Positions 6,691 to 13,465 of a stretch of 16,048 nt of DNA are shown here, one piece after another. The position numbers and the translations under genes were made by a program. Location: assembly GCA_036505275.1 (NCBI GenBank), contig DASXTS010000170.1, forward strand, positions 1 through 16,048. Reading direction: 5' to 3'. Under the pieces are notes generated by a model. The model was given only the letters and a program-made list of their open reading frames with translations, ran no database searches and was not told where the DNA came from. The stretch comes from DASXTS01 sp036505275. GTDB lineage: Bacteria; Actinomycetota; Actinomycetes; Mycobacteriales; Pseudonocardiaceae. Each line of letters starts with the position of its first letter. Position 1 is the first letter of the stretch.

Positions 6691-6739
6691 CGACGATGTG
6701 ACATTCCGATGCCTCTAATGGGGCAATGTCACATCGTTG
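6691..6739. promoter_or_regulatory. Paired palindromes, likely operator between divergent LCP and rml operons
   Basis: The arms CGACGATGTGACATT (6691-6705) and AATGTCACATCGTTG (6725-6739) are inverted copies matching at 14 of 15 bases, separated by 19 bases. Each arm also contains its own 9-bp palindrome, ATGTGACAT (6696-6704) and ATGTCACAT (6726-6734), with centres 30 bp apart, close to three helical turns. The pair lies 42-90 bases upstream of the LCP start and 123 or more bases upstream of the rmlB start. The rest of the 212-base intergenic region has no gene. The regulator is unknown. The GTCACA core recalls sequences bound by the MtrA response regulator, but that is only a suggestion. 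Confidence 0.55.
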
Positions 6740-6861
6740 TTGTTCGGGTAAGGCTGTCAGGCTAGCCGCGGCCGCGCCGGGTAGCGGGTCTACCGGCGTG
6801 TCACCTCTGGGTGACGTTCGGGCCGCGCCGGAGGTTGCCAGCGCCGTGGCAGACTGCGGGC

Positions 6862-7848
6862 ATGCGCGTTCTGGTCACCGGCGGGGCCGGCTTCATCGGC
6901 TCGAACTACGTTCGGCAGCTGCTCGGCGGCGCGTACCCGGCGTTCGCCCGGGCGGACGTGGTCGTGCTGGACAAGCTCAGCTACGCGGGCAACGAGGCCA
7001 ACCTCGCGAGCGTTGCCGACCATCCGCGCTGCCGGTTCATCGAGGGTGACATCTGCGATCCGTCGCTGGTCAACGGGCTGATGGTCGGCATCGACGTGGT
7101 GGTGCACTTCGCCGCCGAGTCGCACGTCGACCGCTCGATCACCGGCGCGGCCGACTTCGTGCTGACCAACGTGCTGGGCACCCAGGTATTGCTGCAGGCG
7201 GCGTTGGAGGCCGGGGTCCAGCGCTTCGTGCATGTGTCGACCGACGAGGTGTACGGCTCGATCGAGCAGGGCTCGTGGACTGAGGATCACCCGCTGCAAC
7301 CGAACTCGCCCTACGCGGCCGCCAAGGCCGGCTCCGATCTGCTGGCCAGGGCGTACTTCCAGACCCACGGCCTGCCGGTGTGCGTGACCCGGTGCTCGAA
7401 CAACTACGGCCCATACCAGTTTCCCGAGAAGATCATTCCGCTGTTCGTCACGAACCTGATGGACGGCCTCAAGGTGCCGCTCTACGGCGACGGGCTGAAC
7501 GTGCGCGACTGGCTGCATGTGGACGACCACTGCCGCGGGTTGCAGCTCGTCGCAGAGCATGGCCGGCCGGGCGAGGTGTACAACATCGGCGGCGGCACCG
7601 AGCTGACCAACCGCGAGCTGACCTCCCGGCTGCTGGCCGCCATGGGTGCGGACTGGTCGTCGGTCGAGATGGTGATCGACCGCAAGGGCCACGACCGCAG
7701 GTACGCGCTGGACATTTCCAAGATCAGCAATGAGCTGGGCTACCGGCCGCGGGTGCCATTCGACGAGGGGCTGGCCGCGACCACCGAGTGGTACCGCGCA
7801 AACCGCGCCTGGTGGGAGCCGCTGCGGACGACCGCGGCGCTGCGGTGA
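6862..7848 (+). CDS. rmlB: dTDP-glucose 4,6-dehydratase RmlB
   Basis: The 328-residue enzyme converts dTDP-D-glucose to dTDP-4-keto-6-deoxy-D-glucose, the second step of dTDP-L-rhamnose synthesis. It is an extended short-chain dehydrogenase. The NAD-binding TGGAGFIGSN is at residues 6-15, the catalytic T127-D128-E129 lies in STDEVYGS, Y151 and K155 lie in YAAAK, and RDWLHVDDHC sits at 215-224. The length is typical for the family. The ATG at 6862 is chosen because the family starts two or three residues before the first beta strand; an in-frame ATG at 6811 would add 17 unrelated residues. No strong ribosome-binding site is seen. It overlaps rmlD by four bases. The rmlA and rmlC genes are not in this window. 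Confidence 0.95.
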   Translation: MRVLVTGGAGFIGSNYVRQLLGGAYPAFARADVVVLDKLSYAGNEANLASVADHPRCRFIEGDICDPSLVNGLMVGIDVVVHFAAESHVDRSITGAADFVLTNVLGTQVLLQAALEAGVQRFVHVSTDEVYGSIEQGSWTEDHPLQPNSPYAAAKAGSDLLARAYFQTHGLPVCVTRCSNNYGPYQFPEKIIPLFVTNLMDGLKVPLYGDGLNVRDWLHVDDHCRGLQLVAEHGRPGEVYNIGGGTELTNRELTSRLLAAMGADWSSVEMVIDRKGHDRRYALDISKISNELGYRPRVPFDEGLAATTEWYRANRAWWEPLRTTAALR

Positions 7849-8747
7849 CCGCGCTGCTGGTGACCGGCGCGCGGGGGCAGCTCGGCACCGATCTGGTGGC
7901 CCTGGCCTCCCATTCGGCGGGTGTGACGGCGGTACTCGGGTTGGCTTCCACGGACCTGGACATCACCGACGGGCAGCGGGTACGCGACGCCGTGGCGTCC
8001 TTTGTGGACCGTCACGACGACGTAGTCGTGGTGAACGCGGCTGGCTATACCGCGGTCGACGCCGCGGAGTCCGATGTGGACACCGCGTACGCGGTGAACG
8101 CGGTGGGCCCCGGTCTGCTGGCCGCGGCGTGCTCCGAGGCACGGGTGCCGCTGATCCACGTCTCCAGCGACTACGTGTTCGCCGGGGACTCGGTGGCGCC
8201 CTACGACGTGTCCGACCCCACCGGGCCACGGACCGCGTACGGCCGCACCAAGCTCGCCGGCGAGCGGGCCGTGCTGTCGGCCAGCGGCGCCGGATACGTG
8301 GTGCGCACCGCCTGGGTGTACGGCGCGACCGGCGCCAACTTCGTCCGCACCATGGTCCATCTGGAACGCACCCGGCGGAGCGTCACCGTGGTGGACGACC
8401 AGCGCGGCTCGCCCACCTGGTCCGCCGACCTGGCCCGCGGCCTGCTCGAGCTGGCCGTTCGGGTGCACCAGGTGCCGGCGGGAGTACTGCACTGCACCAA
8501 TGGCGGCGTCGCCACCTGGTATGACCTCGCCCGCGCCGTCTTCGAGGAACTCGGCGCCGACCCCGGCCGGGTTCTGCCGTGCTCCTCGGCCGATTTCCCC
8601 AGGCCGGCGGCCCGCCCGGGCTACTCGGTGCTGTCGCCGGCCTCCTGGGTCGCCGCCGGCCTCACCCCGCTGCGCCCGTGGCGTGCCGCGCTCGCCGCGG
8701 CGTTCGCCACCATCCCTCGTGGCCAGGCTGTGACAGCTCGCCACTAG
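7845..8747 (+). CDS. rmlD: dTDP-4-dehydrorhamnose reductase RmlD
   Basis: The 300-residue product catalyses the last step to dTDP-L-rhamnose, reducing the 4-keto group with NAD(P)H. Visible features are the nucleotide-binding TGARGQLG (7-14), NAAGYTAVDAAE (64-75), the SSDYVF block (107-112), Y132 and K136 in YGRTK, and the RTAWVYG segment (154-160). The GTG at 7845 overlaps the rmlB stop (GTGA), so the two genes are translationally coupled. An earlier in-frame ATG inside rmlB would add a tail unrelated to the family. The TAG stop sits in CTAG, which also holds the stop of a minus-strand remnant. In mycobacteria rmlD (Rv3266c) likewise neighbours the LCP ligase gene. Confidence 0.94.
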   Translation: MTALLVTGARGQLGTDLVALASHSAGVTAVLGLASTDLDITDGQRVRDAVASFVDRHDDVVVVNAAGYTAVDAAESDVDTAYAVNAVGPGLLAAACSEARVPLIHVSSDYVFAGDSVAPYDVSDPTGPRTAYGRTKLAGERAVLSASGAGYVVRTAWVYGATGANFVRTMVHLERTRRSVTVVDDQRGSPTWSADLARGLLELAVRVHQVPAGVLHCTNGGVATWYDLARAVFEELGADPGRVLPCSSADFPRPAARPGYSVLSPASWVAAGLTPLRPWRAALAAAFATIPRGQAVTARH

Positions 8748-8887
8748 CGTTTCTGACGCAGGCGTTCTCCCAACCGGGCGAGCACCCGCTCGGCCAGCGC
8801 GCGGACCAGTGCATCCCGTGAGTCGAAGTGATGATGGGCAGCACTCGGGCTGACGCCGATCCGGAGCGAGGTCTCCCGCAGCCAGCC
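8744..8887 (-). pseudogene. TetR/AcrR-family regulator, fragment of the DNA-binding domain
   Basis: On the minus strand, 47 codons read GWLRETSLRIGVSPSAAHHH then FDSRDALVRALAERVLARLG and end ERLRQKR-stop. This is the second half of a TetR-type helix-turn-helix: the recognition helix with the usual Y/H-x-H-F motif and the following helix. The first helix is missing: upstream the frame runs straight into the 3' end of the glycosyltransferase gene. There is no ligand-binding domain, and no start codon suits the piece. The TAG stop shares the CTAG palindrome with the rmlD stop. It is a leftover of a regulator and not a working gene. Confidence 0.65.
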
Positions 8888-8895
8888 CCTGAAGG

Positions 8896-10011
8896 TCAGC
8901 CGAGGGCGGCGAGGCGGTAGGCGTCCACCGTGGATTCCGCACAGGCGCGCCAGGTGAACTCCGAGGCGTGCGCGCGGCGGGCCGCGGCGGTTTCCGGATC
9001 GCGGTCTGTGAAGTCCATTGTGGACAGCGCGTTGGCGAGTGCGTCGACGTCGCCGACCGGGACGTGGCGGGCGAAGCCGCCGGCCACCTCGACGAGCGCC
9101 GGGACGTCGGTGGTGATGACCGGGATGCCGCAGGCCAGGGCCTCGAGCAGGGGCAGGCCGAAGCCCTCGTCGCGGGACGGCAGGACGAGCGCCGCGGCAC
9201 CGGCGACGACCCGACGCAGGTCTACCTCGGAAAGGTAGCCGGTGCGCAGCACCCTGGCCGGATCGCTGTCCTGCGGCGGCCGGCCCCAGCCGGCGGCGCC
9301 GGCGAGCACCAGCGGCGGGGCGTCGACGGCAGCCTCGTGGGCCTGGAGCAGCACGTCGAGACCCTTGCGGGGTTGCGCGGTGCCGACGAAGAGCAGGTAG
9401 TGGGCCGGCAGCCGCAGGCGTTGGCGAACCTCGTCGGTGGGGGCGGCGGCGACGAACCAGGCCGGGTCGACGCCGAGCGGGGTGACCACGATGCGGTCGT
9501 CGCGGACGCCGAGCCGCTGTACCACCTGGCGGGCGACCGCGGTGGTCGGGGTGCAGACCACCGCGGCCCGCCTGGCCGCGTCCCGGACCAGCGCCGGCAG
9601 GGCGTGCTCGGCCGGCGCCAGCTCGTCGGGGCGGTCGAGGAAGGCGAGGTCGTGCAGGGTGACCACGCCCGCGGCGCGGATCGCGGGCGGCAGCACGTAG
9701 TTGGTGGCGTGCATCACGTCGGTGAGCCCGACGAGCAGCTCGACGGGCGGCAGCGGCACCCTGAGCCAGCACGCCCGCAGGACCCGAGCCGGCGCCGGCA
9801 GGCCACGGGGGCGCACCCCGGCCGGCAGCCTCGAGCGCAGCGTGCCGTGCCCGCGCAGCGAGAACGCGGCGACGCCGACGTCAAGGCCGGCGCCGGCTGC
9901 CAGTCCGGCCAGCTCGTCCAGCAGCGCGGCGGTGTAGCGGCCGATCCCGGTGCGCTGGCCGAGCAGCGGCGTGCCGTCCAGCACGATTCGCAGCGGACGC
10001 CGTGGTCTCAA
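8896..10011 (-). CDS. Glycosyltransferase family 4 (GT-B fold)
   Basis: The 371-residue retaining GT-B enzyme has an N-terminal acceptor domain opening RIVLDGTPLLGQRTGIGRYT (8-27) and a C-terminal nucleotide-sugar domain. The latter shows LLFVGTAQPRKGLDVLLQA (206-224, with K216) and the E-x7-E pair, E282 and E290, in DEGFGLPLLEA. It resembles GT4 mannosyl- and rhamnosyltransferases; the sugar cannot be read from sequence. No signal peptide or membrane helix is seen, so it acts in the cytoplasm. The TTG at 10011 overlaps the TGA of the upstream glycosyltransferase gene (TTGA), implying coupled translation. A GTG at residue 10 would cut into the first beta strand. It is paralogous to the genes at 14479 and 15750. 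Confidence 0.9.
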   Translation of the reverse strand: MRPRRPLRIVLDGTPLLGQRTGIGRYTAALLDELAGLAAGAGLDVGVAAFSLRGHGTLRSRLPAGVRPRGLPAPARVLRACWLRVPLPPVELLVGLTDVMHATNYVLPPAIRAAGVVTLHDLAFLDRPDELAPAEHALPALVRDAARRAAVVCTPTTAVARQVVQRLGVRDDRIVVTPLGVDPAWFVAAAPTDEVRQRLRLPAHYLLFVGTAQPRKGLDVLLQAHEAAVDAPPLVLAGAAGWGRPPQDSDPARVLRTGYLSEVDLRRVVAGAAALVLPSRDEGFGLPLLEALACGIPVITTDVPALVEVAGGFARHVPVGDVDALANALSTMDFTDRDPETAAARRAHASEFTWRACAESTVDAYRLAALG

Positions 10012-12530
10012 CGGCGGTGCTCACGGTGCTCACGGTGCTCACGGTGCTCGCGGGCGAGGCGGGCAATGCGGCCGGTGGCGCGCCGGGCCACCTCGCCGAG
10101 CCCGCCGTCGGCGAAGTAGCTGCGGGCCAGTTCGGCGTCTGCCCGCAGCCGCTGCGCGATGGTCGGGCGCGGCCGCGCGGCATGGAGCGCGGACGGCAAC
10201 CGGTCGGCGGCCGGCCGGGGATCCCGGCAGAACTCGATGAGCGGTGCGAGCACCGCCGGCCAGGCGAACCGCCCGCGCACCGTGGCGATCCGGGCCCGGC
10301 ACTCGGCGGCGAACGGGCCGTCGTAGAGCACCCGCTCCAGCGCCGCCGCCAGCGCCTCCGGATCCGATGCCGGCACCACGACACCGAGCCGCTCGGCGCG
10401 AACGACCTCGGCGAAGGAGTCGCCGTCGGTGGAGACGATCGGCAGGCCGGCCCACAGGTAGTCCAGCACCCTGGTGCGGAACGCGAACGTCGTCTCGACG
10501 TGCTCGAAGTGCGTGGTAACGCCGCAGTCGGCGTCCAGCAGCCAGTTCTGCCGCGCCTCGTAGGGCACCCAGGTCTCGTTGAAGAACACGTGCTTGTCGG
10601 TCAGCCCGAGCCGGTCGGCGAGTGCTCGCAGGTCGTGCGCCATGCCCATCTCGGGAATGTCGGGGTTGGGGTGGCGCATGCCGAGGAAGAGCAGCCGCAC
10701 GTCGTCATGCCGCTCGCGCAGCGCATCGACGGCGTGCACCAGGGTGAGCGGGTCCAACCAGCTGTAGACGCCGCCGGCCCAGAGCACGAGTTTGTCGCCG
10801 TCGCCAATGCCCTCGATCAGCCGGCGCGGGCCGGGGCCGGTGCGCCACGGCTGCCGGTCGGGCAGACCGAACGGGACGACGGCCAGCAGCGAGCGGCTCG
10901 ATGGATCGGCGTCGTACAGCGCGGGGGTGAACCGACCGAGCGCGGCGAGGTGCCCGAGCCAGAGGTGGCGCTGCCGCTCGGAGGCGCACAGGAAGAAGTC
11001 GCCGCGTTCGAGCTGGTCCGACAGCGTCCGCACGGTGGCCGCCACCGCGTCGCGGCGGGTGGCCGGGTCGAGGTCTCGGTGCTGAGCGAGCACCTCGAAG
11101 TGCATGGGGTCGTACAGGTCGCAGACCACCACGGTGTCCGGGTCCGCCTTCAGCCACGGCATCTGCTCCAGTGCCCAGCCCTGCAGGATGACGACCTCGG
11201 CCCAGTCGACGTGCTCACGCAGGTCGCGCGGCCGCACGGCGAGCACCGGGAACGGTGGCGGCTCGGCGAACCGGCAGGAGTTGGTGGACACCAGCCGCAC
11301 GTCCTGCTCGGCGGCCAGCATGCGGGCGATGTTCCACGCCCGGATCGCCGGCCCGGCCATCCGGTCGCTCAGCGCGTCCCCGGTGACGATCAGCACCCGG
11401 TGCCGGTCGGCCAGCGGCCCGGTGACGCCGAAGGCGTCGGCCAGCACCCGATGCGCTGCCAGGTACGCCGGCAGGTCGAGCAACGGCTCGTCGAGGTCGT
11501 GGAACAACGGCCGCAGCGACGCGTCCGAGCGCACCCTGGTGGCCTGTGCGGCCGCCCGGCTCCTGGTGAGCGAGGGCAGCAGCTCGACGAACCGGTCGAC
11601 GGCCAGCATGCCGGCGATGGCCGACTTGGGCACCGTCATCGCCGGCTCGTCGTCGCCGCCATGGTCGTGACGGCCGCTGCCGGTCATCTCGAACGCGGCC
11701 GCGTCCAGCCCGCCCAGCGCCGTGCCGCGCCTGGCCGAGAGCGCCAGCGCGGCGGCCAGCACCCGGTGCACCGCGGTGTCCTCGACGTTCTTGTACAGGG
11801 TCATCAGCGCGTTGCGTTCGAGCAGGTACCGCTCGCGGAACTCGCCCACACCCGCGACCGAGGCGTGGTGGCGGTGGTAGGCGATGGACGTCGGCTCGTA
11901 GCGCACCCGGTGGCCGCACAGGTTCAGCCGCCAGCCGAGGTCGACGTCCTCGAAGAACATGAAGAAGCGCTCGTCGAAGCCGCCCAGCTCGGCGAAGACA
12001 TCGGCCCGGACGAACATCGCCGCGCCGGTGCCGAACAGCACGTCCCTCGGCTCGTCGAAGCGGGGGCCGTCCGGCTGGCCGCGGTACGGGGAGTAGCCCA
12101 TGCCGAACCAGGACACCCCGCCGCCGGCGAAGTCGATGCGCTCGCCGTCCCAGTCGAGGACCTTGCTGGCCACGGCCGCGGCGCCGGGGTGGCGTTGGAG
12201 GGCATCGACGGCGGCGGCGATCCAGTTCGGATGCGGCCGGGCGTCGGAGTTGAGGAAGCCGACGATCCCGCCCGGTGCGGCGCGCCGCGCGCCGAGGTTG
12301 CAGCCGCCCGCAAAACCGATGTTTGCCGGCGCCCGGATGAGCTCGGCGAACGGCACGGCGGCCGCGATGCGCTCCGCGCTGCCGTCGCCGGACGCATTGT
12401 CGACACCGACCAGCCGCAGCGCATCGGCCGGGTAGTCGACCTCGTCGCGCAGCGCACGTAGACACGTGATCGTGTCGTCGGACCTGCGATAGTTCACCAC
12501 GACGACGGTGACGTTGGGCGACGCAGGCAC
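10008..12530 (-). CDS. Two-domain glycosyltransferase: GT2 fused to GT4-like domain
   Basis: The 840-residue product joins two transferases. Residues 1-280 are a GT2 (GT-A) domain: VTVVVVNYRRSDDT at 7-20, GVDNASGDGS at 42-51, the metal-binding FLNSDARPHPNW at 92-103 (D96), and MFFEDVDLGWRLNLCGH at 191-207. This layout is typical of rhamnosyltransferase-like enzymes. Residues about 375-770 form a GT-B domain: VLIVTGDALSDRMAGPAIRA at 379-398, KLVLWAGGVYSWLDPLTLV at 580-598, and FRTRVLDYLWAGLPIVSTDG at 684-703. The classic E-x7-E pair is not obvious there. The tail is REHREHREHREHRR. The GTG at 12530 precedes the first GT2 strand; frames further upstream are Arg/Pro-rich and antisense to the methyltransferase. 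Its substrates are unknown. Confidence 0.88.
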   Translation of the reverse strand: MPASPNVTVVVVNYRRSDDTITCLRALRDEVDYPADALRLVGVDNASGDGSAERIAAAVPFAELIRAPANIGFAGGCNLGARRAAPGGIVGFLNSDARPHPNWIAAAVDALQRHPGAAAVASKVLDWDGERIDFAGGGVSWFGMGYSPYRGQPDGPRFDEPRDVLFGTGAAMFVRADVFAELGGFDERFFMFFEDVDLGWRLNLCGHRVRYEPTSIAYHRHHASVAGVGEFRERYLLERNALMTLYKNVEDTAVHRVLAAALALSARRGTALGGLDAAAFEMTGSGRHDHGGDDEPAMTVPKSAIAGMLAVDRFVELLPSLTRSRAAAQATRVRSDASLRPLFHDLDEPLLDLPAYLAAHRVLADAFGVTGPLADRHRVLIVTGDALSDRMAGPAIRAWNIARMLAAEQDVRLVSTNSCRFAEPPPFPVLAVRPRDLREHVDWAEVVILQGWALEQMPWLKADPDTVVVCDLYDPMHFEVLAQHRDLDPATRRDAVAATVRTLSDQLERGDFFLCASERQRHLWLGHLAALGRFTPALYDADPSSRSLLAVVPFGLPDRQPWRTGPGPRRLIEGIGDGDKLVLWAGGVYSWLDPLTLVHAVDALRERHDDVRLLFLGMRHPNPDIPEMGMAHDLRALADRLGLTDKHVFFNETWVPYEARQNWLLDADCGVTTHFEHVETTFAFRTRVLDYLWAGLPIVSTDGDSFAEVVRAERLGVVVPASDPEALAAALERVLYDGPFAAECRARIATVRGRFAWPAVLAPLIEFCRDPRPAADRLPSALHAARPRPTIAQRLRADAELARSYFADGGLGEVARRATGRIARLAREHREHREHREHRR
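10016..10051. repeat. 9-bp tandem repeat at the 3' end of the fused glycosyltransferase
   Basis: GGTGCTCAC occurs three times without change (10016-10042), followed by GGTGCTCGC (10043-10051). It encodes the Glu-His-Arg repeat at the C-terminus. The array ends only eight bases from the stop codon and overlaps the ribosome-binding region of the next gene. Confidence 0.85.
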
Positions 12531-12592
12531 GGCGCCTAGCTTGCCGCACCGCTGTTCCGCCGCGGCGTCAAGGGTCGGTGGTAGGCATAGGC

Positions 12593-13465
12593 ATGGAAGC
12601 AGGCACAGGACCGCTGGCCGGGGTGGCGAAGACGGCGCTTGGCATGGCGATGCTGCGCGCCGAGGAGAGCCGGCGGCCCGAGCGGCTCTTTGACGACCCG
12701 TACGCCGCGGCGTTCCTGGCGGCAGCGTCCGATCGCGGCGACGCGGTGGCCTTCGCGTCGGCCTTCGCGTCGGGCATCGAGCGGCACGCAGCGACCTCAT
12801 CAACAAACCGGGGGGCAAACCTGGGGGCACAGTTCGCCGTCCATGGCGTGCTTCGCACCCGGTTCTACGACGACTACCTGCTCGCCGCGCCGTGCCGCCA
12901 GGTGGTGCTGCTGGCCGCCGGACTGGACACCCGCGCGTACCGGCTGGCGTGGCCGGACGGGGTCCGGCTGTTCGAGCTGGACCTGCCGGCTGTGCTGGCG
13001 TTCAAGGAGCGGGTGCTGGCCGACGCCGGGGCCCGCCCGCGGTGCGAGCGGGTGGCGCTCGCGGTCGACCTGCGCTCGGATTGGGCGGCGGCGCTGCGCG
13101 GCGCGGGGTTCGAGCCCGACGAGCCGGCCGCGTGGCTGGTGGAGGGCCTGCTGATCTACCTCACGGCCGATGAGGCCCGGCGGCTGCTGTCCACGGTGGG
13201 TGTGCTGGCCGCGCCGGGCAGCCGGCTGGCCTGCGAGCACGGCGACCTGGCGTCCAGCCAGCTGCTGGCGCTGGCCCGCGCCACCCCAGCCATGGCGGAG
13301 TACACGGCCCTGTGGCGGGGCGGACTGGGCGCGGCGGTGCCGGCGTTGCTCGGCGAGCACGGCTGGCGGGTCCGGCGGCACGACCTGGCCGAGGTGGCGG
13401 CACGCTACGGCCGGCCCGTCCCGGCGTCGTCCAGTGGCGGTTTCGTCACCGCGGTGCGCGGGTGA
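12593..13465 (+). CDS. SAM-dependent methyltransferase, TIGR00027 / leucine carboxyl methyltransferase-like family
   Basis: The 290-residue product has the hallmarks of this actinobacterial family (Pfam LCM-like): KTALGMAMLRAEESRRPERL near the N-terminus (13-32), LFDDPYA (32-38), RTRFYDDYL (88-96), the SAM-binding VVLLAAGLDTRAYRL (104-118), ELDLPAVLAFK (128-138), VDLRSDW (158-164) and LVEGLLIYLT (182-191). The ATG at 12593 is preferred; a GTG at 12578, with AAGG upstream, would add five residues and is a real alternative. It is divergent from the fused glycosyltransferase (62 bases between starts), and its end overlaps the next minus-strand gene by 20 bases. The substrate is unknown. Its position inside a glycosyltransferase block suggests methylation of a glycan or lipid, but relatives act on diverse small molecules. 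Confidence 0.87.
   Translation: MEAGTGPLAGVAKTALGMAMLRAEESRRPERLFDDPYAAAFLAAASDRGDAVAFASAFASGIERHAATSSTNRGANLGAQFAVHGVLRTRFYDDYLLAAPCRQVVLLAAGLDTRAYRLAWPDGVRLFELDLPAVLAFKERVLADAGARPRCERVALAVDLRSDWAAALRGAGFEPDEPAAWLVEGLLIYLTADEARRLLSTVGVLAAPGSRLACEHGDLASSQLLALARATPAMAEYTALWRGGLGAAVPALLGEHGWRVRRHDLAEVAARYGRPVPASSSGGFVTAVRG

Noticed and set aside
6691..6739. Single CRP/GlxR-type site
   Set aside because: TGTGA and TCACA are present but 27 bases apart instead of the 6 required for one such site; the two-box reading fits better.
6811..6861. Longer RmlB start at 6811
   Set aside because: The added 17 residues do not resemble the family, which begins with the nucleotide-binding strand shortly after the ATG at 6862.
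10016..10051. CRISPR array
   Set aside because: The 9-bp units are directly adjacent without spacers and lie inside a coding frame.
10002..12461. 819-codon plus-strand open frame opposite the fused glycosyltransferase
   Set aside because: The minus strand encodes conserved glycosyltransferase motifs through the same stretch; the plus-strand frame has no recognisable domain.
12531..12830. N-terminal extension of the fused glycosyltransferase by 100 codons
   Set aside because: The extra part is Arg/Pro-rich, lies antisense to the methyltransferase N-terminus, and the GT2 domain starts right after the GTG at 12530.
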